Shown here piece after piece: positions 28,719 to 38,628 of a DNA stretch of 64,000 nt. The position numbers and the translations under genes are program-made. The notes beneath the pieces were generated by a model. The model saw nothing but the letters and a program-made list of their open reading frames with translations. It ran no database searches and was not told where the DNA came from. Position 1 is the first letter of the stretch, and the number at the start of each line of letters is the position of its first letter. Source of the stretch: Candidatus Sulfotelmatobacter sp. (lineage in GTDB: Bacteria; Acidobacteriota; Terriglobia; Terriglobales; Acidobacteriaceae); NCBI GenBank assembly GCA_025462865.1, contig JAOAPI010000056.1:1-64000 (forward strand), given 5' to 3'.

Positions 28719-29060
28719 TCAGCTGCGATTGATCACCCGTCGTAGTGGTTCCACTCTCTCACGCAGATCGTCTGCCAGACTGGCGCCGCGCTCGGCTGCG
28801 TCGCGGGCACGCTCCTTCACGTCGCGGACGCGGTCTTTGGCTTCCTCTGTCCAATCTTCCAGGGTTTCCCTCGCATCGTTGTAGCCGCGTTTCAAGTCAC
28901 GACGGAACTGCTTGCCAGTCTTCGGAGCCAACGCGAGCGCCACCAGAGCCCCCGCCCCGAGTCCAATCAAAAGAAATGTAATGGCGGTTCCTATGCTGTT
29001 GCCTTCGGAAGATTCATAACGTCCAGTACTCATGATTTGACCTCGTTTCATGGAGTGCAA
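28719..29060 (-). CDS. YtxH-domain protein
   Basis: GTAITFLLIGLGAGALVALALAPKTGKQFRRDLKRGYNDARETLEDWTEEAKDRVRDVKERARDAAERG. Confidence 0.85.
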   Translation of the reverse strand: MHSMKRGQIMSTGRYESSEGNSIGTAITFLLIGLGAGALVALALAPKTGKQFRRDLKRGYNDARETLEDWTEEAKDRVRDVKERARDAAERGASLADDLRERVEPLRRVINRS

Positions 29061-29315
29061 AATTTTGCCGGCAAGGTTTCCGCGCGGCTTGTTATCTAAG
29101 CTACAACAATTCTAGCCCTGCCTAACTGGGCGGGACAGCCTGCTTATCGCCAACGAATGTGGTCCCTTTACGATGAGCGCCGGTTTGGGAAGGTTTCCTT
29201 TCCTGAAGCCTGAGTGTAAAATAAGTTTTTAGTCCCTTGCGGCGGAAAATGTGGCCTGCCCCGCCTTCCGCCGGTTCAGCAAACCGCGCTTATTCGAAGG
29301 AGATTTTTCCAAGCA

Positions 29316-29876
29316 ATGTCGATCCCTGCCACCCAAATGCGTCCTGGCATGATCATCAAGCACAACAATGATCTGCACTCCGTGTTCAGCGTGGAACACC
29401 GGACTCCCGGCAACCTGCGAGCCTTCATCCAGGCGAAGCTGCGGAATCTCCGTACTGGCGCCATGTTCGAACACCGTTTCCGCTCGCCCGATCCGATCGA
29501 CAAGATCACCGTGGACGAGGTCGACATGCAGTTCCTCTACGCCGACGGCGACAGCTACTACTTCATGGATACATCGAATTACGAACAGACCCATCTGACG
29601 AGGGAGGTCCTGGGCGACGCGGTCGATTACCTGATCGCCAACCTCGAGATCAAGGTGGAATTCTTCGACGGAAAGGCCGTGGGCATCGAGTTGCCGCAGA
29701 CAGTCGAACTCACCGTGGTAGAGACGGAGCCGGGCTTGAAGAGTGCGACCGCATCGAGCGTGACAAAAGCTGCAAAGACTGAGACTGGGCTGGTCGTCCA
29801 GGTTCCGCCTTTCATCAACGAAGGCGAGAAGATTAAGGTGGATACGGCCGAGGGCGTGTATTTGTCGCGGGCGTAG
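29316..29876 (+). CDS. efp: Elongation factor P
   Basis: MSIPATQMRPGMIIKHNNDLHSVFSVEHRTPGNLRAFIQAKLRNLRTGAMFEHRFRS...; typical EF-P. Confidence 0.95.
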   Translation: MSIPATQMRPGMIIKHNNDLHSVFSVEHRTPGNLRAFIQAKLRNLRTGAMFEHRFRSPDPIDKITVDEVDMQFLYADGDSYYFMDTSNYEQTHLTREVLGDAVDYLIANLEIKVEFFDGKAVGIELPQTVELTVVETEPGLKSATASSVTKAAKTETGLVVQVPPFINEGEKIKVDTAEGVYLSRA

Positions 29877-29897
29877 AAATTTTTTGGCAGTTTTCTG

Positions 29898-29926
29898 GAG
29901 ACGCAGCTTGCTGCGTCTCATGTTTT
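29898..29926 (+). terminator. Hairpin terminator GAGACGCAG-CTTG-CTGCGTCTC
   Basis: Perfect 9-bp stem, tetraloop and a following T run, 20 bp after efp. Confidence 0.7.
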
Positions 29927-29933
29927 TAGTAGG

Positions 29934-30284
29934 ATGGTGAGCGCGTTCGCACCGCCAGCTGTTGCAAGCGGCATCTCTACAAGAATGACTTCCACTGAAA
30001 AAGGCATAGACGCCCGCCGCTTTGTGGTTCGCGGGCGCGTGCAGGGCGTCGGCTTCCGCTGGTTCGTGGAGCGGGAGGCTCATATTCTCGGCATCAGCGG
30101 CTGGGTACGCAACAATCACGACGGCAGCGTGGAAGTCCTTGCTCAAGGCACTCGCGATCAACTTTCCGGATTGCGCGGGCGATTGCGCGAGGGACCACGC
30201 GCAGCCCGGGTGGATGCGGTCGAAGAATCCGAAGCTCAACCCAAAGAAGGGCTTAGTTCATTTCGCATTGAAGGAGCATGGTAG
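29934..30284 (+). CDS. Acylphosphatase
   Basis: [45 protein letters not shown]. Confidence 0.93.
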   Translation: MVSAFAPPAVASGISTRMTSTEKGIDARRFVVRGRVQGVGFRWFVEREAHILGISGWVRNNHDGSVEVLAQGTRDQLSGLRGRLREGPRAARVDAVEESEAQPKEGLSSFRIEGAW

Positions 30285-30285
30285 A

Positions 30286-30831
30286 TTGCCCTCGCACGCA
30301 CCTCTGGACTCGAACCAACTGAAGAAGCTCATCCGTGAAGTACCGGACTTCCCCAAGAAGGGCATCCTCTTTTACGACATCACCACGCTATTGAAAGACA
30401 AAGTTGGTTTTGCCACGCTCGTTGACCGGCTTTCCGAGCACTATGTCGATCAGAAGATTGATCTTGTCTTAGGCATGGAGGCTCGTGGCTTCATCTTCGC
30501 TCCCGCTCTTGCTTACCGTTTAAATGCCGGATTTGTTCCTGTGCGTAAGGTTGGCAAGCTTCCGGCCGAAACCGTGAAGTTCGATTACGCCCTTGAATAC
30601 GGCACCAACTCGCTCGAGATGCACAGGGATGCGATCCAGAAGGGTCAGCGCGTCCTTATCGTGGACGATCTGCTCGCAACCGGAGGCACAGCCGAGGCTA
30701 CGGCCAATCTGGCAACGTTACTCGGCGCAGATATCGCGGGGCTCGGCTTTGTTGTGGAATTAGATTTCCTGAACGGACGGAATAAGCTCAAGGGTTACGA
30801 CGTAATGTCGCTGCTGCACTACGACAAATAG
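30286..30831 (+). CDS. apt: Adenine phosphoribosyltransferase
   Basis: [62 protein letters not shown]. Likely TTG start at 30286 after aaggag. Confidence 0.93.
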   Translation: MPSHAPLDSNQLKKLIREVPDFPKKGILFYDITTLLKDKVGFATLVDRLSEHYVDQKIDLVLGMEARGFIFAPALAYRLNAGFVPVRKVGKLPAETVKFDYALEYGTNSLEMHRDAIQKGQRVLIVDDLLATGGTAEATANLATLLGADIAGLGFVVELDFLNGRNKLKGYDVMSLLHYDK

Positions 30832-30847
30832 CCGTGTAGCTGGAACG

Positions 30848-31117
30848 TTACTTCAACAGGCGCATCACCGTCATACCGATACCCAGCCAGATTCCCGCGC
30901 TCACGACAAATGACAGCCCTAGTCCTACTAACTTGTTCCAGCTAGGGGGTTCGTCTGCAATGTTAGTCAGAATGTCGGAGTCGTAGACCAGCCACGACCG
31001 CAGGAATTGTACGTCCTTCGAATCCGCGGACACCGATCCCCAACTACCTTGGATCGACAATTGCCAGTTGGTTTCTCCAGTGCCGGACAGGGGGAAGAGC
31101 CGTGACTTGTAGCTCAT
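30848..31117 (-). CDS. Small membrane-anchored hypothetical protein
   Basis: MSYKSRLFPLSGTGETNWQLSIQGSWGSV... with C-terminal TM LVGLGLSFVVSAGIWLGIGMTVMRLLK. Confidence 0.5.
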   Translation of the reverse strand: MSYKSRLFPLSGTGETNWQLSIQGSWGSVSADSKDVQFLRSWLVYDSDILTNIADEPPSWNKLVGLGLSFVVSAGIWLGIGMTVMRLLK

Positions 31118-31319
31118 GATATCCGCACCTCGCGTCAATGATTAAGCTGCAAAAGGCTAAAACTTCACTAATGCAATCTCGTGAGAGTAGACGTTTCGGT
31201 CTTCGAGGAGGTTGCTTAACGCGCCCCCTCGTACACTAACAATCATCCGTTTCTACAGTGAATCTTGCCTGATTCCGCGTATGCCTATCATCCCAGCCCT
31301 GTTGCCGATAAGTTTCCAC

Positions 31320-31583
31320 CTATCGTCCCAGCTCTTCCAGTAACAACTTCGAGTCCGGGGCGAGATAGCTCTTACGCCGGAACCAGTCTTCCATCGCTTC
31401 GCACAGCTGGTCCAAAGGGACATTCGTACCGATCTCCATTCGGCCATCGGACACAGGTACTGTATCGTCAAACACGCTGGCATTGGTGAAGTTTCGCATA
31501 GAAAAACTATCCAGCCACTTCAGCGGGCAGGGAAGGCGCTTGCCCTGATCTTCGTATTCAACGCGGATCTTTCGCGCAAACAT
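31320..31583 (-). CDS. Hypothetical protein
   Basis: MFARKIRVEYEDQGKRLPCPLKWLDSFSMRNFTNASVFDDTVPVSDGRMEIGTNVPLDQLCEAMEDWFRRKSYLAPDSKLLLEELGR; ORF may extend to 31634. Confidence 0.5.
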   Translation of the reverse strand: MFARKIRVEYEDQGKRLPCPLKWLDSFSMRNFTNASVFDDTVPVSDGRMEIGTNVPLDQLCEAMEDWFRRKSYLAPDSKLLLEELGR

Positions 31584-31688
31584 GGTCTGATTTAAACACA
31601 GGGCAAGGTGCAGGGCGGCGTTTCCGGAATACATAAGAGGGGTGTCTTGGACTGATCTTCTTCAGCAGGATGCTGAAAAGCTCGGTTG

Positions 31689-32156
31689 CTAGTCCGAGAA
31701 GGGGGTAGGAGTCCCAGTTTTCTGGCGACCGCTATCAAAATCGCGCCGAAGGTGCCAGCGGACATTCTGAATTTGCGGTGAGCTCGAAAGAATTTCATGG
31801 ATAGCGCCTGCTGCATCCGGTTGGACATCCCGCTGGCGACCTCCCAGCACAGATGCAACGAAGCCTCGGCTCCGTTCCAGCCAACCTATCCACAGGTATT
31901 CAGTGTCATCGTCTCCGGCTCGATGCCCGATTACAAAACAGTGTTCGACGCCAGATTCGACAAATGTGAAGTACCAGCCGAAGTCTTCTTGGCCAGGCAC
32001 TTCCGATGCTTGATACCCCTTACTACGCAACTGCTCTGCCAACCACTTCGCCAAGTCATCCCCGAAGCAACTGGGATTAACGAAATATTCTCTCGGCTCG
32101 GACATGTTAAAGGTTGAGCTCTTGAACGTGACCACCGTTTTTACCGTCGTCTCCAT
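31689..32156 (-). CDS. Conserved-looking hypothetical protein
   Basis: FVNPSCFGDDLAKWLAEQLRSKGYQASEVPGQEDFGWYFTFVESGVEHCFVIGHRAGDDDTEYLWIGWLERSRGF; globular composition. Confidence 0.55.
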   Translation of the reverse strand: METTVKTVVTFKSSTFNMSEPREYFVNPSCFGDDLAKWLAEQLRSKGYQASEVPGQEDFGWYFTFVESGVEHCFVIGHRAGDDDTEYLWIGWLERSRGFVASVLGGRQRDVQPDAAGAIHEILSSSPQIQNVRWHLRRDFDSGRQKTGTPTPFSD

Positions 32157-32260
32157 GGCGAATAGGATTCTATTTCGGGAACATTATCCATTTCCAGGAA
32201 TCATTCTCATTACCACAGCAAAAGCTGGTAAGAAGTAGCCATCTCGGAGACGACTAGCAG

Positions 32261-32363
32261 CTGTTGGAAGTTTTCGGTTATATGCGCCCCGAACAGCATA
32301 TTCCTCAAGACCATCCTCTTCGTCTGTTGCGTGCCATGACGACGAGGCGTTGCGCGACTTGAA
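32261..32363 (+). pseudogene. Remnant of a transposase N-terminus
   Basis: + frame reads QLLEVFGYMRPEQHIPQDHPLRLLRAMTTRRCAT*, with a TAG upstream and TGA downstream. The PEQ(R/H)(V/I)PxDHPLR pattern is typical of IS4/IS5-type transposase starts. Confidence 0.45.
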
Positions 32364-32382
32364 ACCTCGATTCAACAAGCGG

Positions 32383-34263
32383 TTAGGCGGGAATCGCGGC
32401 GGGCTTCTGCCCTTGCTCGCGACGCAGCCGCCCTACGACCAGCCGGATCTCGTCATAGGTCACTTCCGGCGGCAGAATATCCTTCAAGGGCTTGAGGCGC
32501 TCGAATCCTACACGCCCGCACGCTGCGCCAATCACCGCCTGCTTATCCTGGCTGACCCACTGGTTTTGAAATTCAACCTGCCCGGTCTCCAGTAGATTTG
32601 CGACGGCGCTTACGATGGTTGAAACTTGCCGGCCTCGAAGCTGCGCAATCTCTTCCAGCGTCTTGCCTTCGCCGAGCAAGCGAAGGGTTTCATCCGCTGG
32701 CTTGGACTTCCGCTCAGCGGAACCGGCAGCGCGATTCCCGTGGCGAAATTTCTCCAGCGCATCCAGAATCGGCTGTCCATAGATTTCAGCCTTGCGCTCG
32801 CCGATTCCAGGGATTTCAAGAAGTTCGGCGTAAAACTTGGGTTGGCGTCGGCAAATTTCTTCGAGCGAAGAATCGTGGAGGACAATGTACGCAGGAACGT
32901 TCTTCTCTTTGGCCATGGCGCGACGCCACCCCTGCAGATATTCGCGCAGTTCTTCGGCCTCCGCTCCGGCAGCTGCGGCAGGCTGGGCTGGCAGACGCTT
33001 TCTGCCAGACCCCTTTCCCGCAAACACCGGAGAAGGCTTCACCATCCACTCCGCGGCGCTTCCGCAAACATCGCAAGCGTCGCACTTCTCCCACTTAGGA
33101 GCTTCTCCGAAGTGTGCGCAGATCTGACGATGGCGGCAGCGTCTCGACTCCACGAACTCACGGATGATCCGATAGCGCTCCCACGCCCGCTCGCGCTCCG
33201 CGCTATCTGTGATCTGGTTGGCGAAGAAGCCCAGCAGTCCGGCATCTCGCTTTTGCCAGAGCAAAACGCAATCCGCGCTCTCGCCATCGCGCCCCGCGCG
33301 TCCCGCCTCCTGGTAGTACTGCTCAATCGACTTGGGCAATGACAAGTGAATCACCGCCCGCACAGCGGCCTTGTTGATGCCTAAACCAAAAGCAATGGTG
33401 CCGACCAGCACGCGCACTTCGTCCGACATCCAGCGCTCCTGATTGCGGCGCCGTTCTGCCGATCCCATCTTGCCGTGATACCCCACTGCGGCAATGTCGC
33501 GATCTTCAAGAAAATCAACGGTCTCCTCGACGCGGGTGATCGTCGGAGAGTAAACAATTACATTGCTTCCCGAGTAGCTCTGCAGAGCCTTGACCAGCAA
33601 TTCCATCTGCTCGATTGCCTGGCACTCTCGCACCAGGTAGCGCAGGTTGGGTCGATAAAAGCTGGCAATATACTTGTCGGGATTGCGAAGTTGCAGTTGC
33701 GCCAGAATGTCATGCCGCACGTGGCGGGTGGCGCTCGCAGTAAACGCAGCAATAGGACGATCGGGAAACTTCGAGCGCAATTTGCTCAACTGCCGGTATT
33801 CGGGACGGAATTCATGTCCCCATTCGGAGATGCAATGCGCCTCATCGATCGCGAAAAATGCGATGGGCACTTGCTGCAGCCATCCCATGGTGTCGCCACG
33901 CGCCACGCGTTCCGGCGATACATAGAGCAGTCGGTAAGCGCCCGCGCGCGCCTGGGTCATCACTTTCGTCTGCTCCGCTTCGCTGAGCGTGCTGTTCAGG
34001 ACTGCCGCCGGAATTCCCATCTGCGCCAATTGCGTGGCTTGATCCTGCATCAGCGCGATCAGGGGGGAAATCACCACCGCCGTCCCCTCCGAAGCGACGG
34101 CCGGCAACTGGTAGCAGAGGGACTTGCCCCCGCCTGTCGGCATGACCACGCACGTATCATGGCCGGCAAGGAGGCTGCGCACGATTCGCTCCTGCAGCGG
34201 ACGGAACATGCTGTAACCCCAGTACCGCTTCAGCGGCGTCAGCAGATCCATTTCCGCACTCAT
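32383..34263 (-). CDS. recQ: RecQ-family ATP-dependent DNA helicase
   Basis: VVMPTGGGKSLCYQLPA; FAIDEAHCISEWGHEFRPEYRQL; YYQEAGRAGRDGE; C-terminal zinc-binding and HRDC regions. Confidence 0.95.
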   Translation of the reverse strand: MSAEMDLLTPLKRYWGYSMFRPLQERIVRSLLAGHDTCVVMPTGGGKSLCYQLPAVASEGTAVVISPLIALMQDQATQLAQMGIPAAVLNSTLSEAEQTKVMTQARAGAYRLLYVSPERVARGDTMGWLQQVPIAFFAIDEAHCISEWGHEFRPEYRQLSKLRSKFPDRPIAAFTASATRHVRHDILAQLQLRNPDKYIASFYRPNLRYLVRECQAIEQMELLVKALQSYSGSNVIVYSPTITRVEETVDFLEDRDIAAVGYHGKMGSAERRRNQERWMSDEVRVLVGTIAFGLGINKAAVRAVIHLSLPKSIEQYYQEAGRAGRDGESADCVLLWQKRDAGLLGFFANQITDSAERERAWERYRIIREFVESRRCRHRQICAHFGEAPKWEKCDACDVCGSAAEWMVKPSPVFAGKGSGRKRLPAQPAAAAGAEAEELREYLQGWRRAMAKEKNVPAYIVLHDSSLEEICRRQPKFYAELLEIPGIGERKAEIYGQPILDALEKFRHGNRAAGSAERKSKPADETLRLLGEGKTLEEIAQLRGRQVSTIVSAVANLLETGQVEFQNQWVSQDKQAVIGAACGRVGFERLKPLKDILPPEVTYDEIRLVVGRLRREQGQKPAAIPA

Positions 34264-34382
34264 GAGTTAAGAGTATAGGCTGAGGCGAACATCTGGAGAA
34301 AGCCCATTGCATAAATTTTGCTGAGACTTTCCAAACCGGAACTCGGGCGCGGGCTGCACCCTGTCTTCTCGGAATAAGTCTT

Positions 34383-35384
34383 TTACACCGCGCCATACTT
34401 TACTTGCGGGTATCTCTTCGCAAACACCACCCACACCGCCGCAATCACTAGAAAGCACAACACGCTGCCCTCCGGCCCGACTATTCCTCCCGTAAGCCAC
34501 CGCGGCCCGTGAAACGAAGACTTCAGCAGATGTCCGGGGAAAATCGTCCCGCTATCTGGGACGGAGTAAAAAAAAGTCTCACCCCAGTCCCATGCCATGT
34601 GAAATCCCACCGCAAACCACAGGGTTCCGGTTCGCCGCAGGGTCAGGCAGAAGAAGAAACCAATCGCCGCCGCCGCCAGCAAACCGCGCCATTGCTCGCC
34701 TGGATTCTGCAGATGAATCAGCCCAAACATGCAGGACAAAACCAAAGCCGACGGCCAGAAACCAATTGCACGCGTCAAAGTGAACTGGGAATATCCACGC
34801 AGCAGAAATTCTTCGAAGAGTCCTACCAGCACAAAGTACAGCGCCCAGAATGCAGCAAACTTCACAATGCGGAAGCCGTGTATCGCCAGGTGCCCCAAAT
34901 CAAACACTCGCAGCCCATACATCACAGCCAGCAAGAGCGTGATGCTGGCAAATCCCCACAATGCACCCACCCAAAACAATTTCCCGAACGCTCTTCGCCC
35001 TGGTAATCCGTACGCGCCCCACGGCCGGTGCTCCACTCTCGCCAGAACCACCGCCGGCAGAACGGCTGCGAGCATGACTCCAAACTCCTCCGACATCATC
35101 GACCAAAGGCCGTTCCCTCCCAGCTCCAGCGCACCGAACCAGCGGGTCGCAACAAACTGGAGCGGATAAAAAAGCAGCAGATAGAATGCGAGACCCCATC
35201 CCGCCCTCAATCCATCCGGACCGAAAAACACCATGCGGACATACGACGGCTGCACTCCTGCCGAAAAATCCGGTGCCGGCTCTGTCACCGGTGAGTATTC
35301 TTTCGGCCCGGTCGATGTATCCATCCCATCGTTCATTTGCATTTGCAGAAGTTTCCCCAAACTGCCTGCGTCATGGTAAAACAC
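34383..35384 (-). CDS. CPBP-family intramembrane metalloprotease
   Basis: LVGLFEEFLLRGYSQFTLTRAIGFWPSALVLSCMFGLIHLQNPGE; multi-TM. Confidence 0.88.
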   Translation of the reverse strand: MFYHDAGSLGKLLQMQMNDGMDTSTGPKEYSPVTEPAPDFSAGVQPSYVRMVFFGPDGLRAGWGLAFYLLLFYPLQFVATRWFGALELGGNGLWSMMSEEFGVMLAAVLPAVVLARVEHRPWGAYGLPGRRAFGKLFWVGALWGFASITLLLAVMYGLRVFDLGHLAIHGFRIVKFAAFWALYFVLVGLFEEFLLRGYSQFTLTRAIGFWPSALVLSCMFGLIHLQNPGEQWRGLLAAAAIGFFFCLTLRRTGTLWFAVGFHMAWDWGETFFYSVPDSGTIFPGHLLKSSFHGPRWLTGGIVGPEGSVLCFLVIAAVWVVFAKRYPQVKYGAV

Positions 35385-35397
35385 TTCGGCTCACCCT

Positions 35398-36645
35398 ATG
35401 TCCCGATTTTTCACGCGCGAACGGTTCGGCCGTCCGCAATTTCTCGCCGGTGTATTGCTCCTGATCTTCTTAGCACAGGCCGCCTGGCTCGTCCGATGCG
35501 AGTTGCACAATTCCGATCCGAAGGTAGCCGGTCCCGGCGCCACGGAGCAAGTACGCATTGCCTCAGGTTGGCGGCAATTTCACGGCGGAAGCATTGCCGG
35601 CGCTCCTTACCCAGATCCCCCCGGAGCGCTGCCCTCCGAGATATCGCAAGACAACGACGGCTTCGATACCGAGCACTCTCCATTACTTTCGCTGGTGACG
35701 GCCGCGCCTCTGCTCGCATGGCCCCATCGACTTCTCGATTCCGAATCGTCCTCTTACTGGCGCTGGCTTCCGCGCATTCCATTTCTCGCTTGCGGAGTCT
35801 TCCTCGGCGCATCCTTGTGGTACGTCGCGCGCCGTCTCTGTGGGAACGCCGGTGGCTTCCTGGCTCTCACCCTCTATTGCTTTTCCCCGTCGATGATTCA
35901 GGCCAGCGCCGTCTGGCACACCGAACCCGAAATCCTCGCCGCCTGGGGAGCCTTTGGCGCCGTCTTCACCGCCATGGCGGTCGCTCATACGCTCTATGCG
36001 CCGCGCGAAGTTGTCCTTTGGAACTGGCGCCGCATTGTCTTGCTTGGGGTTTCACTGGCGATTGCCGTGGGTTCTCAATTCTCCTTGATTATCCTCGTAC
36101 CTATTGCCCTGGCCTTCCTGCTCTATCTGGCGCCCATCCGCCGTGGCGCGGCCCTCACCATCTGGTTGGCGGCCTCTTTGGTGGCGATCCTATTATCATT
36201 CGCTACCTACTTCTTTCATCCCCACGCATGGTCAGAAGCGATGCACCACGCTTCCTTTTGGGGAGCCACATGGCGCGGTTTCACCGTGCCTGGCGTATAC
36301 CGCGAAGTCGGATTGCAAGTCCTCCGGTCCTGTCCAGCTTTCGCTGTTCTCCTGCCGGTTGCAATCGCAACCTACATTCTCTGGCCCCGCACCCGCTACT
36401 TTGGCAACAGCTCTCCGGGAATCGTTGCCCTGATCTTCATCGGGATGGCAATGGCGCATCCTCATGTAGCTGGCGCAGGATTTCTGCTTGCTTCTCTGCC
36501 TTTCCTTTTGATCTTTGTCTCTGGTGTGCTCGCCGATCTGATGGAAACTCCCCTACGTCTTCTGATTACGGCCTGCGTCTGGGGGTTGGTGGGAGCCTAC
36601 ATGCTGTGGAGCGTTCTAGCGCTAGCCCAAGTCCCTCGCGGATGA
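35398..36645 (+). CDS. Multi-TM membrane protein, glycosyltransferase-39-like
   Basis: About 10 hydrophobic segments, N-terminal PYPDPPGALPSEISQDNDGFDTEHSPLLSLV loop; family assignment tentative. Confidence 0.6.
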   Translation: MSRFFTRERFGRPQFLAGVLLLIFLAQAAWLVRCELHNSDPKVAGPGATEQVRIASGWRQFHGGSIAGAPYPDPPGALPSEISQDNDGFDTEHSPLLSLVTAAPLLAWPHRLLDSESSSYWRWLPRIPFLACGVFLGASLWYVARRLCGNAGGFLALTLYCFSPSMIQASAVWHTEPEILAAWGAFGAVFTAMAVAHTLYAPREVVLWNWRRIVLLGVSLAIAVGSQFSLIILVPIALAFLLYLAPIRRGAALTIWLAASLVAILLSFATYFFHPHAWSEAMHHASFWGATWRGFTVPGVYREVGLQVLRSCPAFAVLLPVAIATYILWPRTRYFGNSSPGIVALIFIGMAMAHPHVAGAGFLLASLPFLLIFVSGVLADLMETPLRLLITACVWGLVGAYMLWSVLALAQVPRG

Positions 36646-36747
36646 TTCACATACGGCGACACCGGAGTTCGGCTGACAATTCTCTACAATTCTGCCGCAT
36701 CCCCCGTGTCCTACTTCGATCTAAAACTGTAGAAATCGAGGTGCGCC

Positions 36748-38373
36748 ATGAGTTTTACGTTGGAGTATCATAGAGCTGTGCAGCGCTCGATTCCGGCTTC
36801 GCTGGCGCTTTTCGGGATGCTCTTGCTCCCGCTTGTTCTTCTTTCTTCCAGTTCCGCACAGATCAATGGCACACCTCCCTCCGTGACTTCTACGGGGTTC
36901 GGTGGTCGCGCGATTAACGGAACGCCGCCCAGCGTCACGTCACTCGGGCGTAACGGATTCGCGCCGCCCAATGCCGGAGTCAATTTTCACACTCAAGTTT
37001 CGCACGGCGGCGGTATGCAGCAGCATCATCACCACCACAGCGTAAATGGCAACGCCTATTACCCGTATGTTTACGCTGTGCCCGTTCCCTACTCAGTCGA
37101 TGTCAACGAGGGCGATCAGGGAGACGATGATGATGAGTCCAATTATCAGGGAGGCCCGACGGTCTTTGACCGTCGCGGTTCCGGACGTGACTCCTACATT
37201 CCACCGTCTTACCCGGGACCAGCGCACGCTCGCGCGGCTGCACCGAGCGATCCTGTGGCAACGGACCCTCCCGAGTCTGCTCCCACTCCTGAACCACCGC
37301 AGCCCTCCACCGTCCTGGTTTTCAAAGACGGTCATCAAGTGGAAGTTGGCAACTACGCCATTGTCAGTCAAACGCTTTTTGATTTGAGCCCCGGCCATCC
37401 GCGAAAGATCGCTCTGGCGGATCTGGATCTTTCCGCAACTCAAAAGCAGAACGACGACCGTGGCGTCCACTTCCAATTGCCGCCGTCCTCGCAGGCGAAT
37501 AAAATGCGCTCGGCAATGCACTTCGTCTGGTTCTGGCAAAATAAGGGCAGAAGATCAGCCTTCGCAGGTAACTTGCCTCGCCCGGTACTAGCTCTAGCCC
37601 TGATCGCAACTCTGGTGCCCTGCGCCGTAGCGCAGAGAAGTTTGCCGGTTAGCTCTCCGGGGAGACCAACGCCCCCGCACTTCAACTCGGCGGCTAGAAA
37701 TTTTGCTACCTCGCGGAGTTTGCGTTCATCGTCCAGACTCCACCGGCCATCTCCTTCTAATTCACTACTTCTCCCCTTCTTCGACGATTCCTTTAGTCCC
37801 GATGACCTTTCGCCAACTGGAGACCCTGCCTCTCAGCCTCCCGCATTTCTGTTGCAAGCCGCACGCGCTATTTCTGGCCCTGAAGTTTTTGCGGGACAAC
37901 CTGACACCAATCACGCCCCTTCGTCTTCGCAACCTCTGATGATCGAACTCCAGGGCGACCGCTACGTCCGCATTAGCCCTGCCGCGATCGATGGCGAAGC
38001 TCTGCCGCTCCCTCTCGCATCCGCGAACATTCATGCCAACAATACTCAATCGTCGAAATCGGCGCGGACTCACGCCACAAAAGCACCGATGCCGAACCCC
38101 GCGCCCGGGCCTCTGATCGCGGCCGCGTCTCCAGTACGCGACCTGCCTGCAGCGATTCTCGTTTTTAGCGACGGACACAGCGAAGAAGTCCACGACTACA
38201 CGATTGCCGACGGATTTCTCTATGCCCGCGGCGATTTTTACACCGACGGATTCTGGAACAAGAAAATTAATCTCTCCACTCTCGACCTGAAGCAAACGAT
38301 GCAAGCTAACTCCACGCGCAACGTAAAGTTCATTCTTCCCTCTTCTCCCAACGAAGTAATCATTCGCCCGTAG
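36748..38373 (+). CDS. Secreted hypothetical protein, apparent fusion of two tandem paralogues
   Basis: STVLVFKDGHQVEVGNYAIV...VHFQLPPSS repeated as AAILVFSDGHSEEVHDYTIA...VKFILPSS. Internal Met 37504 followed by a second signal-peptide-like segment ALALIATLVPCAVAQ. Confidence 0.7.
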   Translation: MSFTLEYHRAVQRSIPASLALFGMLLLPLVLLSSSSAQINGTPPSVTSTGFGGRAINGTPPSVTSLGRNGFAPPNAGVNFHTQVSHGGGMQQHHHHHSVNGNAYYPYVYAVPVPYSVDVNEGDQGDDDDESNYQGGPTVFDRRGSGRDSYIPPSYPGPAHARAAAPSDPVATDPPESAPTPEPPQPSTVLVFKDGHQVEVGNYAIVSQTLFDLSPGHPRKIALADLDLSATQKQNDDRGVHFQLPPSSQANKMRSAMHFVWFWQNKGRRSAFAGNLPRPVLALALIATLVPCAVAQRSLPVSSPGRPTPPHFNSAARNFATSRSLRSSSRLHRPSPSNSLLLPFFDDSFSPDDLSPTGDPASQPPAFLLQAARAISGPEVFAGQPDTNHAPSSSQPLMIELQGDRYVRISPAAIDGEALPLPLASANIHANNTQSSKSARTHATKAPMPNPAPGPLIAAASPVRDLPAAILVFSDGHSEEVHDYTIADGFLYARGDFYTDGFWNKKINLSTLDLKQTMQANSTRNVKFILPSSPNEVIIRP

Positions 38374-38628
38374 GCGCTCCAAAACGAAGACTCATATGAG
38401 GCCGCGCCCTTCAGCAGTTGGTGGTAAAACTCCCAGGCCGAACCCCTTTAACACCCTCATCTACAGCCCTCGCCGTGGTACAATATTAGCTAATCGAATA
38501 AGACTAACCGCTTGTAGATGCAATCGTTTAGCACTACTTTCAGGACGATCAAGGCGGGCAGGCAACAGGCCCCCTTCGGCGTCCTAAATATTTAGAAACA
38601 AGACAGAATCTAGCGGCTCACGACAACC

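Noticed and set aside
29229-30239. 336-aa minus ORF across efp and acylphosphatase
   Set aside because: Antisense to two confidently identified genes.
35337-36773. 478-aa plus ORF overlapping the 35398-36645 membrane protein
   Set aside because: Arg/Ser/Pro-rich +1-frame shadow; the 35398 frame has proper TM segments.
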